From Accumulibacter jenkinsii (GTDB lineage Bacteria > Pseudomonadota > Gammaproteobacteria > Burkholderiales > Rhodocyclaceae): DNA of 64,000 nt. Of this stretch, positions 28,059 through 36,668 are shown one piece after another. A model generated the notes under the pieces. It was not told where the DNA came from. It made no database searches and worked only from the letters and a program-made list of their open reading frames with translations. The stretch is from assembly GCA_036625225.1 (NCBI GenBank), contig JAZKUF010000001.1, positions 1,550,001 to 1,614,000 on the forward strand. The letters run 5' to 3'. The position numbers and the translations under genes were made by a program. The stretch's first letter is position 1. Each line of letters starts with the position of its first letter.

Positions 28059-28370
28059 ATGTCGCAATTCGATCAGGTCAGCGTCGTCAAACAGGCCAAC
28101 GTGTACTTCGACGGCAAGTGCGTCAGCCATACCATTGTACTGGCCAACGGCAGCCGCAAAACGCTGGGCGTCATCCTGCCGTCGACCTTGCGCTTCACGA
28201 CCGGCGCCCCGGAAGTCATGGAAGGCATCGCCGGCAGCTGCCGCGTGCGGCGCGCGGACGAGAGCCAGTGGACGACCTACACCGCCGGCGAATCCTTTTC
28301 AGTGCCGGCCGATTCATCGTTCGAGATCGCCTGCGATGACGCCTATCACTACGTCTGCCACTTCGGCTGA
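28059..28370 (+). CDS. ppnP: Pyrimidine/purine nucleoside phosphorylase (PpnP)
   Basis: This 103-residue cupin-fold protein (formerly DUF1255/YaiE) phosphorolyses several nucleosides to the base and ribose-1-phosphate. VYFDGKCVSHTIVLANGSRKT, GVILPSTLRFTT and a C-terminal PADSSFEIACD segment match the family. Length is exactly typical. It may be co-transcribed with DUF2788. Confidence 0.92.
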   Translation: MSQFDQVSVVKQANVYFDGKCVSHTIVLANGSRKTLGVILPSTLRFTTGAPEVMEGIAGSCRVRRADESQWTTYTAGESFSVPADSSFEIACDDAYHYVCHFG

Positions 28371-28428
28371 GCCGGGCAGCCTGCCTGACCCTGCTTGAGT
28401 AGCCGGGAAAACATTCAACGGGACTCCT

Positions 28429-28923
28429 ATGCCTTCATTCGATTTTTCTTCAGAAGCCGACATGGCGGCGCTGCACAACGCGATCGACGTGACCCGGCGA
28501 GCCATCGACAATCGCTACGACTTCAAGGGAAGCAGCGCCAAGGTCGAACTGAACGAGAAGGACAATCTCATCACCCTTCACGGCGACTCCGACTTCCAGC
28601 TCGGCCAGATCAAGGATCTGCTTTTTCCGGCGATGGAAAAAAAGGAGAAGGAGAGCACCAAGCGGCTCGAAGAGCAGCCGGTGCAGCGCGTCTCGGGCAA
28701 CAAGGTCAAGCAGGATCTCAAGATCAGGATCGGCATCGAGTCGGAACTGGCGAAAAAGATCGTCAAGCTGATCAAGGATTCGAAACTCAAGGTGCAGGCC
28801 TCGATCCAGGGGGACGCGGTCCGGGTCAGCGGCGCCAAACGGGACGAATTGCAGGCCAGCATCGCCCTGGTCACCAAATCGATTACGGATTTTCCGATCA
28901 GGTACGGAAATTTTCGTGACTGA
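28429..28923 (+). CDS. yajQ: YajQ-family nucleotide/c-di-GMP-binding protein
   Basis: The 164-residue protein has the full YajQ sequence pattern: MPSFDFSSEADMAALHNAID, NRYDFKGSSAKVEL, VKQDLKIRIGIESELAKKIV and ending FPIRYGNFRD. In Xanthomonas and Pseudomonas a YajQ protein binds c-di-GMP and partners a LysR regulator; elsewhere it binds RNA or tRNA. The exact role here is inferred only. Confidence 0.95.
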   Translation: MPSFDFSSEADMAALHNAIDVTRRAIDNRYDFKGSSAKVELNEKDNLITLHGDSDFQLGQIKDLLFPAMEKKEKESTKRLEEQPVQRVSGNKVKQDLKIRIGIESELAKKIVKLIKDSKLKVQASIQGDAVRVSGAKRDELQASIALVTKSITDFPIRYGNFRD

Positions 28924-29160
28924 TCGCGGCGAATGCCGGCGAGGCCTGCCATGGGGCAGCCCTCGGCCTGCGCGTCGACCCGGGTGTCAGCCGGCAGGGT
29001 AAAAAGCTTTCCTGACACTCCATGGCCCACGGGGCAAGAGGGTGGTAAGCGATGACGGTTCTGTTGCGAGTCCAGACCATGAGAACGTTTCCGATCAGAG
29101 CACCCCGTCGACCCGCAATCGGGCTCGGCCAGCCGACGGGCCAGAGAAAAGGGGGACAGT

Positions 29161-32100
29161 TTGCATAAACTCAGCGAGAATCCGCAACCAGCGGAGAGAT
29201 CCGATTCCGGCATGCTCTCCTGGACCGAGGAGTTGCGTCGGGTGGCAATGGCGGTCAGCAAGAAAGACCGCAACCCGGCGCTGCACCGCCAGCAGCTCTT
29301 CTACCTGCTGCTCTGGACGGCCGATGCACGGGGCTTTGGCGTCACCGTGCACAAGGGGCGCGATCCCGAAAGTGCCGACGAGTTGTGGGCCATCGATCGC
29401 GCCCTGAGCAAGCCTCCGCGCTTCGTGAGCGACGACGATCGCGTCATCCTGCGCCTGCTTTGGGCCGAGCGCTCTTTCGACACCGGCCTGCGCGCCTTCG
29501 GCCTCGGACCTCGCCACGGCTGCGAGGTGCTGGAGCTGATGGCGGAGACGGGCCGCCTTTGCCGCAAGGATGACTTCACGCCGCTGCTCCTGACCACGGC
29601 ACGTCCGGCGACCGTCAGCTGGCAGGAGAGCGGTGACGGGCGGCAACTCGCGATGCTGGTGCCGGAGCCGGCCGCGAGCCTCGTCATCCCCCTGCAGACG
29701 CCCTGGTTTGTCGATCTAGAAAGGCATTTGCTCGGCCCGCTGCAGGTTTCCGGCAATCCGGCCGTCGTTGCCCGCCTGTTCTCGCTGCCACCGTTGTCGG
29801 CAACGGCGGCAGCACTGGTCGGCGAAGCGCTGGCAGAACCGGCGCGGGACCTGCCGGGCGACCCCGAGCAGGCATCTGCCAGCAGCCGCAGCATCGTCGC
29901 CGATCCGGTGCCGCTGTTGCGGCTGGGAACGCTGCACACGCACGGCAACCGGGGCTGGCGTGAATACCTGGCGAGCTACGGCGGCGGCCCGTTCGATGTC
30001 GCCCTGCCGGTCTTTCGCTATGCCGATGTCGAAGTCATTCCCGACGATTCGCGGGACTTCTCGATCCTCGACTGTGGCGAGATGGTCCGCATCGAACGTC
30101 GACGTGCGCTCGAAGAACAACTGATGGACGAGCTCTCCGGATGCGGTCTCGAGAAGATCCCGGGTTACGTGCTGCACACCTTCGGCAAGCCGCCCGACAA
30201 TGCCTATGGCCTGGCACTCGAGGACCGCTGGGCGGACTTCATGCGCGATGACCTCGCGTGTCTGCGCCGCGCCGGCTGGGAGATCGAATTCGCCGATGAT
30301 TTTCGGCACCGCGTGCTCGAGGTCGACACCTGGGACGCCAGCGTCGTCGAGTCGGAGGGGGGCTGGTTCAACCTCGACATGGGAATCATCGTCGAAGGTG
30401 AACGGCTACCGCTCGCGCCCTTGCTCGCCGCCCTCTTCCGGCGTGACGGGCGCTGGCTGGACGCGAGCCTGCTCGCGCAGATCCCGGATGGCGAGCTGAT
30501 CGAACTGGTGACCCCGGCCAGCCTGCGAATTCGCGCCCCGGCCTGGCGGCTGAAGCCGCTGGCGGCGACCATGATCGACCTCTTCGACGGTTTCCCCGGC
30601 GGCACCAGCCTGCGCCTGTCGCGCTTCGACGCGCCGCGTCTGGCCGAGCTCAACGACAGCAGCCGCTGGCGTTTCCAGGGCCAGAGCGACCTCCTGGCGC
30701 TGGCCGAGCAGCTGACCGCCGCCCAGGGAATCAGCCACATCGAGCCGCCGGCCGGCCTGGGGCTGGAACTGCGTCACTACCAGACCGAGGGCCTGGCCTG
30801 GCTGCAGTTCCTGCGCGAACAGAACCTCGCCGGGATTCTCGCCGACGACATGGGGCTCGGCAAGACGGCGCAGACGCTGGCGCACCTGTTGCTGGAAAAG
30901 GAAGGCGGACGGCTCGACCTTCCGGCCCTGATCGTTCTGCCCACTTCGCTGATCTTCAACTGGAAGAACGAGGCCGCCCGGTTTGCGCCCAGCCTGTCGA
31001 TTCTTTCGCTGCATGGCCCGGAACGCAAGACCCGCTTCGGCGAGATTGCCGGGCACGACGTCGTGCTGACGACTTATCCCCTGCTCTGGCGCGACGCCGC
31101 CGAACTGACCCGGCACCGCTACCACCTGCTGATCCTTGATGAAGCGCAGACGGTGAAGAACGCGCGCAGCCAGGGGGCCGAGGTGGTACGCCGGATTGTC
31201 GCCCGCCACCGCCTTTGCCTGACCGGCACGCCGCTGGAAAACCACCTCGGCGAGCTCTGGAGTCAGTTCGACTTCCTGCTGCCCGGATTCCTCGGCAACA
31301 ATCAGACCTTTACCAAGTACTGGCGGACGCCGATCGAGAAGCAGGGCGACACCGACCGTCGTGAGCTGCTCGCGCAGCGTGTCCGCCCCTTCATTCTGCG
31401 TCGCAAGAAGGAAGAGGTGGCACGCGAACTGCCTCCGAAAACGATCATCATCCGCAAGGTCGAGCTGGTTGGCGGCCAGCGCGACCTGTACGAAACGGTC
31501 CGTGTCGCCATGGACGAGAAGGTGCGTGAAGAGATTGCCAGCAAGGGTTTCAACCGCAGCCAGATCGTCATCCTCGACGCCCTGCTGAAGCTGCGGCAGG
31601 TCTGCTGCGACCCGCGACTGGTCAAGGCCAAATCCGCCCAGAAGATCCGGGAACGGGCCAAACTCGACCTGTTGATGACCATGTTGCCCGAGCAGGTCGA
31701 AGAAGGCCGTCGCATCCTGCTCTTTTCGCAGTTCACCAGCATGCTTGCCCTGATCGAAAAGGAACTGAAGCTGGCCAACCTCGACTATGTGATCCTCACC
31801 GGCGACACCAAGGATCGCGAGGAACAGGTTCGACGCTTCCAGACCGGTGAGGTGCCGATCTTCCTGATCAGTCTCCGGGCCGGCGGCGTCGGACTGAACC
31901 TGACGGCGGCCGACACGGTCATTCACTATGACCCCTGGTGGAACCCTGCGGCGGAGAACCAGGCCACCGACCGGGCGCATCGGCTGGGTCAGGACAAACC
32001 GGTTTTCGTCTACAAACTGATCGTCGCCGGGAGCATCGAGGAGAAGATCCTCGCCCTCCAGGAGCGCAAGGCCGAACTTGCCGCGCGCATTCTTTCGGCC

Positions 32101-32169
32101 GATCGGGGAATCGACGCCAAATTCGGGAGCGATGACATCGCCGCCCTGTTTGCGCCGCTTCCGATCTGA
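29161..32169 (+). CDS. SNF2/DEAD-box-type helicase
   Basis: This is a 1002-residue Swi2/Snf2 ATPase. The N-terminal 500 residues form a SNF2-associated region, and the C-terminal half holds both motor lobes: LADDMGLGKTAQTLAH (Walker A), LILDEAQTVKN (DEAQ Walker B), LTGTPLENHLGELWSQ, LLFSQFTSML, ISLRAGGVGLNLT and TDRAHRLGQ. It probably moves on DNA or strips proteins from it, like HepA/RapA relatives. The longest frame starts at TTG 29161; an ATG at 29212 (MLSWTEELRR) is an equally possible start. No ribosome site is decisive. Confidence 0.9.
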   Translation: MHKLSENPQPAERSDSGMLSWTEELRRVAMAVSKKDRNPALHRQQLFYLLLWTADARGFGVTVHKGRDPESADELWAIDRALSKPPRFVSDDDRVILRLLWAERSFDTGLRAFGLGPRHGCEVLELMAETGRLCRKDDFTPLLLTTARPATVSWQESGDGRQLAMLVPEPAASLVIPLQTPWFVDLERHLLGPLQVSGNPAVVARLFSLPPLSATAAALVGEALAEPARDLPGDPEQASASSRSIVADPVPLLRLGTLHTHGNRGWREYLASYGGGPFDVALPVFRYADVEVIPDDSRDFSILDCGEMVRIERRRALEEQLMDELSGCGLEKIPGYVLHTFGKPPDNAYGLALEDRWADFMRDDLACLRRAGWEIEFADDFRHRVLEVDTWDASVVESEGGWFNLDMGIIVEGERLPLAPLLAALFRRDGRWLDASLLAQIPDGELIELVTPASLRIRAPAWRLKPLAATMIDLFDGFPGGTSLRLSRFDAPRLAELNDSSRWRFQGQSDLLALAEQLTAAQGISHIEPPAGLGLELRHYQTEGLAWLQFLREQNLAGILADDMGLGKTAQTLAHLLLEKEGGRLDLPALIVLPTSLIFNWKNEAARFAPSLSILSLHGPERKTRFGEIAGHDVVLTTYPLLWRDAAELTRHRYHLLILDEAQTVKNARSQGAEVVRRIVARHRLCLTGTPLENHLGELWSQFDFLLPGFLGNNQTFTKYWRTPIEKQGDTDRRELLAQRVRPFILRRKKEEVARELPPKTIIIRKVELVGGQRDLYETVRVAMDEKVREEIASKGFNRSQIVILDALLKLRQVCCDPRLVKAKSAQKIRERAKLDLLMTMLPEQVEEGRRILLFSQFTSMLALIEKELKLANLDYVILTGDTKDREEQVRRFQTGEVPIFLISLRAGGVGLNLTAADTVIHYDPWWNPAAENQATDRAHRLGQDKPVFVYKLIVAGSIEEKILALQERKAELAARILSADRGIDAKFGSDDIAALFAPLPI

Positions 32170-32242
32170 GCGCTTTTCCGCACTCTGGCGACAACCCCGG
32201 TGGCTGGGCAGTTGCGGCGCACGGCTTGCAGACCGCCGGCTG

Positions 32243-32251
32243 TGTTAGAAT
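32243..32251 (+). promoter_or_regulatory. Extended -10 promoter element before thrS
   Basis: TGTTAGAAT fits an extended -10 (TGn plus TAGAAT) about 155 bases before thrS. No good -35 box is seen, which is common for extended -10 promoters. It would give a long untranslated leader containing the hairpin described next. Confidence 0.5.
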
Positions 32252-32342
32252 CCGCCTCAAGCGTGCCGGCCGGCAGGGCTGGCGCCCGCGAATTTCTCTG
32301 CGGCGACCGGCCTGCGCGAGCAGGCCCGGCCAGGCACCGACA

Positions 32343-32369
32343 AGCCAGAGCGGGTCTCTGGCTTTTCCA
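32343..32369 (+). terminator. Terminator-like hairpin in the thrS leader
   Basis: AGCCAGAG (32343-32350) and CTCTGGCT (32356-32363) form a perfect 8-bp stem with loop CGGGT, followed by TTTTCCATTT. It lies between the candidate promoter and thrS, so it could be an attenuator of the translation operon rather than the end of the helicase gene. Confidence 0.6.
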
Positions 32370-32372
32370 TTT

Positions 32373-32403
32373 CTTGCTGAGGTTGCATCTTGCTGAGGTT
32401 GCA
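32373..32403. repeat. 15-bp direct repeat just before thrS
   Basis: CTTGCTGAGGTTGCA occurs at 32373-32387 and again at 32389-32403, one base apart. The second copy ends two bases before the thrS ATG, so the repeat covers the ribosome-binding region (GAGG at 32395-32398) and duplicates it. Confidence 0.9.
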
Positions 32404-32405
32404 CT

Positions 32406-34322
32406 ATGCCCGTTGTCACACTGCCTGACGGCTCCCAAAGGAAGTTCGCGCAACCGGTCACGGTTGCCGAGGTGGCGCAGAGCATCGGCGCCGGTCTGGC
32501 GCGGGCGGCGCTCGCGGGCAAGGTCGATGGTCGCCTGGTGGATACCTCGTTCTGCATTGACGCCGACGCCCAGTTGGGCATCATCACCGACAAGGATCCC
32601 GAAGGACTCGAAGTCATCCGGCACTCGATGGCGCACCTGATGGCCTACGCGGTCAAGGAACTGTTTCCAGGCGCGCAGGTAACGATCGGGCCGGTGATCG
32701 AAAATGGCTTCTACTACGATTTTGCCTACCAGCGTCCATTCACGCTCGATGATCTGGCGGCAATCGAGAAACGGATGGCCGAGCTTGCCCGGCGTGATCT
32801 GCCGGTCCAGCGCGAAGTCTGGCAACGCGACGATGCGGTGGCTTTCTTCAAGTCGATCGGAGAACACTACAAGGCCGAGCTGATCGACGCCATCCCGCCG
32901 GGCCAGGAGGTCTCGCTCTACCGCGAGGGTGATTTCGTCGATCTCTGCCGCGGCCCGCACGTGCCGTCGACCGGCAGGCTCAAGGTCTTCAAGCTGATGA
33001 AGCTGGCCGGTGCCTACTGGCGGGGCGACCATCGCAACGAACAACTGCAGCGGATATACGGAACCGCCTGGACCCGCAAGGAAGACCAGGAAGCCTACCT
33101 GCACATGCTCGAAGAGGCCGAGAAGCGGGACCATCGCAAGCTCGGCCGGCAACTCGACCTCTTCCATCTGCAGGACGAAGCACCGGGGATGGTTTTCTGG
33201 CACGCCAAGGGATGGACGATCTGGCAGGAAGTCGAACAGTACCTGCGGCGCGTGCTGAGCCGCAACGGCTACTGTGAAGTGAAGACGCCGATGATCATGG
33301 ATCGTACGCTCTGGGAGCGCTCCGGCCATTGGCAGAACTATGCTGAACACATGTTCACCACGGCGTCCGAAAACCGCGACTACGCGATCAAGCCGATGAA
33401 CTGCCCCGGCCACATCCAGATCTTCAACCAGGGCCTGCGCAGCTACCGTGATCTGCCCTTGCGGCTGGCAGAATTCGGCTCGTGTCATCGCAACGAGCCG
33501 TCCGGGGCGCTGCACGGCATCATGCGCGTGCGCGCTTTCGTCCAGGATGACGCCCACATTTTCTGTACGGAAGCGCAGGTGCTGCCGGAGACGGTCGCCT
33601 TCATCGATCTGTTGCAGCAGATCTATGCTGATTTCGGGTTTACCGAAATCCTCGTCAAGCTGTCCACGCGGCCGCCGAAGCGCATCGGCTCGGACGAGGC
33701 CTGGGACAGGGCCGAAGCGGCGCTCGCCGAGGGGCTGGCAGCCAAGGGGCTGAGCTACGACCTGCAGCCCGGCGAAGGCGCCTTCTACGGGCCGAAGATC
33801 GAATTCTCGCTCAAGGACTGCCTCGGGCGAGTCTGGCAATGCGGCACCCTGCAACTGGATTTCGCGTTGCCGCAGCGCCTCGACGCGCATTACGCCGGCG
33901 AGGACAACGAGCGGCATGTGCCGGTGATGTTGCACCGGGCGATTCTCGGTTCGCTCGAACGTTTCATCGGCATCCTCATCGAGCATTATGCGGGCGCCAT
34001 GCCTTTGTGGCTTTCGCCGGTGCAGGCAGTGGTGCTCAACATCTCCGAAAAACAGGGCGAGTACGCGGCACAGGTGACGGCTGCCCTGCGCGATGCCGGA
34101 CTGCGGGTTGAGGCAGATTTGCGCAACGAAAAAATTACCTATAAAATACGAGAACATAGCTTGAGCAAGCTGCCCTATCAGATCGTCGTTGGCGATAAGG
34201 AAGTGGCAGCCGATCTGGTGGCCGTGCGCACACGCGGTGGTCGGGACCTGGGACAAATGTCGGTGGCGGCGCTGACCAGGCAACTTCTCGATGAAATTGC
34301 TGCGCGAAGTGGCACGGCTTAA
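32406..34322 (+). CDS. thrS: Threonyl-tRNA synthetase
   Basis: The protein has 638 residues, standard for ThrRS. It has an N-terminal TGS domain (MPVVTLPDGSQRKF), an editing domain with HSMAHLMAYAVKELFP near residue 76 and YEVK-type zinc motifs, a class II catalytic core (MNCPGHIQIF, SCHRNEPSGALHGIMRVRAF) and an anticodon domain (PVQAVVLNISEKQGEYA). The zinc ligand cysteine is in NCPGH. It heads the thrS-infC-rpmI-rplT-pheST cluster; its stop lies 26 bases before infC. Confidence 0.97.
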   Translation: MPVVTLPDGSQRKFAQPVTVAEVAQSIGAGLARAALAGKVDGRLVDTSFCIDADAQLGIITDKDPEGLEVIRHSMAHLMAYAVKELFPGAQVTIGPVIENGFYYDFAYQRPFTLDDLAAIEKRMAELARRDLPVQREVWQRDDAVAFFKSIGEHYKAELIDAIPPGQEVSLYREGDFVDLCRGPHVPSTGRLKVFKLMKLAGAYWRGDHRNEQLQRIYGTAWTRKEDQEAYLHMLEEAEKRDHRKLGRQLDLFHLQDEAPGMVFWHAKGWTIWQEVEQYLRRVLSRNGYCEVKTPMIMDRTLWERSGHWQNYAEHMFTTASENRDYAIKPMNCPGHIQIFNQGLRSYRDLPLRLAEFGSCHRNEPSGALHGIMRVRAFVQDDAHIFCTEAQVLPETVAFIDLLQQIYADFGFTEILVKLSTRPPKRIGSDEAWDRAEAALAEGLAAKGLSYDLQPGEGAFYGPKIEFSLKDCLGRVWQCGTLQLDFALPQRLDAHYAGEDNERHVPVMLHRAILGSLERFIGILIEHYAGAMPLWLSPVQAVVLNISEKQGEYAAQVTAALRDAGLRVEADLRNEKITYKIREHSLSKLPYQIVVGDKEVAADLVAVRTRGGRDLGQMSVAALTRQLLDEIAARSGTA

Positions 34323-34348
34323 TTATTGTCGAAAGAAGGAGCGGAGCC

Positions 34349-34870
34349 ATCGCACTGCAAAAGGCGCAACGCGTTAACGAAGAAATCAACGCACCGGAAG
34401 TCCGTCTCGTCGGCCTGGACGGCGAGCAACTGGGAGTCATGAGTGTCAGGGCAGCATTGGCGCTGGCCGAGGAAGCGGGAGTCGACCTGGTCGAAATCGC
34501 TCCGATGGCGCAGCCGCCCGTCTGCCGGATCGTCGACTTCGGCAAGTTCAAATACCAGGAACAGAAGCGTCAGCATGAGCAGAAGCTCAAGCAGAAGCAG
34601 GTGCAGGTGAAGGAAGTCAAGTTTCGGCCGGGTACCGACGAAAATGACTACCAGATCAAGCTGCGCAACATGACGCGTTTCCTGGAAGAAGAGGACAAGG
34701 TCAAGGTTACCCTGCGCTTCCGCGGCCGGGAAATGGCCCACCAGGATATCGGCATGCGCCAGATCGAGCGGATCAAGGCTGATCTGCAGGAATTGGCGCT
34801 GGTTGAGCAGATGCCGAAGATGGAAGGTCGCCAGATGGTCATGGTGCTGACGCCGAGCAAGAAGAAATAA
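34349..34870 (+). CDS. infC: Translation initiation factor IF-3 (rare AUC start)
   Basis: The 173-residue factor binds the 30S subunit, prevents premature 50S joining and proofreads start codons. Homology clearly begins upstream of the first ATG (34439): the frame from ATC at 34349-34351 reads (M)ALQKAQRVNEEINAPEVRL, matching the IF-3 N domain. GAAGGAG lies 8 bases before this ATC. VDLVEIAPMAQPPVCRI, FRPGTDENDYQIK and TLRFRGREMAHQ are core IF-3 motifs. Using a non-AUG codon lets IF-3 repress its own translation, as known for E. coli (AUU). Confidence 0.93.
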   Translation: MALQKAQRVNEEINAPEVRLVGLDGEQLGVMSVRAALALAEEAGVDLVEIAPMAQPPVCRIVDFGKFKYQEQKRQHEQKLKQKQVQVKEVKFRPGTDENDYQIKLRNMTRFLEEEDKVKVTLRFRGREMAHQDIGMRQIERIKADLQELALVEQMPKMEGRQMVMVLTPSKKK

Positions 34871-34878
34871 GCCGGACC

Positions 34879-34899
34879 GGCTGCGACCGCCTCGCAGCC
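34879..34899 (+). promoter_or_regulatory. Hairpin in the infC-rpmI gap (possible L20 leader element)
   Basis: GGCTGCGA (34879-34886) and TCGCAGCC (34892-34899) form a perfect 8-bp stem without a T tract. In E. coli L20 represses rpmI-rplT through structures in this area, so a regulatory role is possible. I cannot show L20 binding from sequence. Confidence 0.4.
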
Positions 34900-34973
34900 A
34901 CAACAAGTGGTGCCGGGTTCGAAGCGCTCCCGTCGGGAGACACCTGGCAGCATGTTTATAAGAGGAGCATTCA

Positions 34974-35171
34974 ATGCCCAAGATGAAGACCAAGACGGGA
35001 GCGAAAAAGCGCTTCAAGATCAGTCCGAGTGGCCGCATCAAGCGCTCGCACGCCTTCAAGCGTCACATCCTGACCAAGAAGGACACCAAGACCAAGCGCC
35101 AGTTGCGCGGGATGACCGAGGTGCACGCCTCTGACAAGGCCGTGGTTCGCGCCATGATGCCTTACGCATAA
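34974..35171 (+). CDS. rpmI: 50S ribosomal protein L35
   Basis: This is a 65-residue basic ribosomal protein: MPKMKTKTGAKKRFKISPSG followed by RIKRSHAFKRHILTKKDTK. Length and sequence are typical for L35. An AGAGGAG ribosome site precedes the ATG. It is 11 bases upstream of rplT, the usual arrangement. Confidence 0.97.
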   Translation: MPKMKTKTGAKKRFKISPSGRIKRSHAFKRHILTKKDTKTKRQLRGMTEVHASDKAVVRAMMPYA

Positions 35172-35182
35172 GGAGATCGACG

Positions 35183-35542
35183 ATGCCCCGAGTCAAACGT
35201 GGTGTAACGGCGCACGCGCGCCACAAAAAGATCCTTGCCCTGGCCAAGGGTTACCGAGGCCGCCGCAAGAACGTCTATCGAGTCGCCAAACAGGCGGTAA
35301 TGAAGGCTGGACAGTACGCCTATCGTGACCGCCGGCAACGCAAGCGTCAGTTCCGCAGCCTCTGGATTGCCCGTATCAACGCGGCTGCCCGGGAAGCGGG
35401 CATGAAATACAGCACTTTCATGAATGGCCTGCGAAAGGCACAGATCGAGGTCGACCGCAAGGTGCTGGCCGATCTGGCGGTCTTCGACAAGCCGGCTTTT
35501 GCCGCTCTGGCCGTGCAGGCCAAGGCCCAACTCGACGCCTAG
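35183..35542 (+). CDS. rplT: 50S ribosomal protein L20
   Basis: The 119-residue L20 protein starts MPRVKRGVTAHARHKKILAL and contains YRGRRKNVYRVAKQAVMKAG and RQFRSLWIARINAA. It binds 23S rRNA early in 50S assembly and is the usual translational repressor of its own operon. It is followed by a strong intrinsic terminator before pheS. Confidence 0.97.
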   Translation: MPRVKRGVTAHARHKKILALAKGYRGRRKNVYRVAKQAVMKAGQYAYRDRRQRKRQFRSLWIARINAAAREAGMKYSTFMNGLRKAQIEVDRKVLADLAVFDKPAFAALAVQAKAQLDA

Positions 35543-35560
35543 GCGCGATGGTCTCAAGAA

Positions 35561-35584
35561 AGGAGGCGAGAGCCTCCTTTTTTT
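35561..35584 (+). terminator. Rho-independent terminator between rplT and pheS
   Basis: AGGAGGC (35561-35567) pairs with GCCTCCT (35572-35578) around GAGA, followed by seven consecutive T (35578-35584). In E. coli the pheS leader attenuator sits in the same place, so partial read-through or attenuation of pheS-pheT is likely. No leader-peptide frame rich in Phe was noticed. Confidence 0.85.
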
Positions 35585-35593
35585 CGGTGAAAC

Positions 35594-36640
35594 ATGCACA
35601 ACCTCGATCAAATTGTTGAAGCAGCGGCGTGCGCCTTTGCCGCCACTGATGACCCTGACGCGCTTGAGCAGATCAAGGCCACCTATCTTGGCAAGAGCGG
35701 CCGCATTACCGAGTTGCTGAAGAGCCTCGGGAAGCTTGCTCCCGACCAGCGCAAGACCGCCGGGGCAGCGATCAATCGCGCCAAGGACGCCGTCGAAGCG
35801 GCGCTCACTGCTCGGCGCGAAGCGATTCGGCAACTGACGCTCAACGCCCGGCTGGCCGAGGAGGCGCTCGATGTCACACTGCCCGGCCGCGGCCAGTCGG
35901 CCGGTGGCCTGCATCCGGTGACGCGAACCCTCGAACGGATAGAAACCCTGTTCCGCTCGATCGGTTTTGCCGTCGCCGATGGTCCCGAGATCGAGGCGGA
36001 CTTCCAGAATTTCACCGCCCTCAATACCCCCGCCGATCACCCTGCCCGTTCGATGCACGATACCTTCTATCTGCAGGGCGAGTCGGGAGGAACCGCCGAG
36101 GGGGTTCTGCTGCGCACGCATACCAGCCCGATCCAGGTCCGCTACATGCAGGCCCACGTCGCCCGCTACGCCGGCCAGGAGAAGATGCCCGAGATCCGGG
36201 TGATTGCCCCGGGGCGCGTCTACCGCGTCGACTCCGATGCCACCCATTCGCCAATGTTTCATCAGGTCGAAGGACTGTGGATCGGCGAGCAGGTCAGCTT
36301 CGCCGACCTCAAGGGCGTGATCGGCGATTTCCTGCGCCGCTTTTTCGAAAGTGACGACCTGCAGGTTCGATTTCGTCCATCGTTCTTCCCGTTCACCGAA
36401 CCGTCGGCCGAGATCGACATGGCCTTCATGAGCGGCGCCCTCAAAGGGCGCTGGCTGGAGATTGCCGGTTGCGGCATGGTCCATCCGAACGTCCTGCGCC
36501 ACGTCAACATCGACCCCGAGAAGTACATCGGTTTTGCCTTCGGCATGGGGCCCGACCGTCTGACCATGCTGCGTTACGGGGTCAATGACCTGCGCCTGTT
36601 CTTCGACGGCGACCTGCGCTTTCTGCGCCAGTTCGCATGA
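35594..36640 (+). CDS. pheS: Phenylalanyl-tRNA synthetase alpha subunit
   Basis: This 348-residue class II catalytic subunit has an N-terminal coiled coil (residues about 1-85), then HPVTRTLERIETLFRSIGF, DHPARSMHDTFYL (motif 2 region), VYRVDSDATHSPMFHQ and the C-terminal motif 3 FGMGPDRLTMLRYG. With PheT it forms the alpha2beta2 enzyme that charges tRNA-Phe. The gene starts 9 bases after the terminator T tract. Confidence 0.97.
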   Translation: MHNLDQIVEAAACAFAATDDPDALEQIKATYLGKSGRITELLKSLGKLAPDQRKTAGAAINRAKDAVEAALTARREAIRQLTLNARLAEEALDVTLPGRGQSAGGLHPVTRTLERIETLFRSIGFAVADGPEIEADFQNFTALNTPADHPARSMHDTFYLQGESGGTAEGVLLRTHTSPIQVRYMQAHVARYAGQEKMPEIRVIAPGRVYRVDSDATHSPMFHQVEGLWIGEQVSFADLKGVIGDFLRRFFESDDLQVRFRPSFFPFTEPSAEIDMAFMSGALKGRWLEIAGCGMVHPNVLRHVNIDPEKYIGFAFGMGPDRLTMLRYGVNDLRLFFDGDLRFLRQFA

Positions 36641-36668
36641 CGTCGTTTCCCTCTCCGATTGAGCGGTC

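Noticed and set aside
28984..29018. Inverted repeat GTGTCAG/CTGACAC after yajQ
   Set aside because: The stem is only 7 bp with a 21-base loop and no T tract, so I could not support it as a terminator or riboswitch.
34439..34870. ATG at 34439 as the infC start
   Set aside because: It would remove about 30 conserved N-domain residues, and it lacks a ribosome site; the ATC at 34349 has both homology and GAAGGAG.
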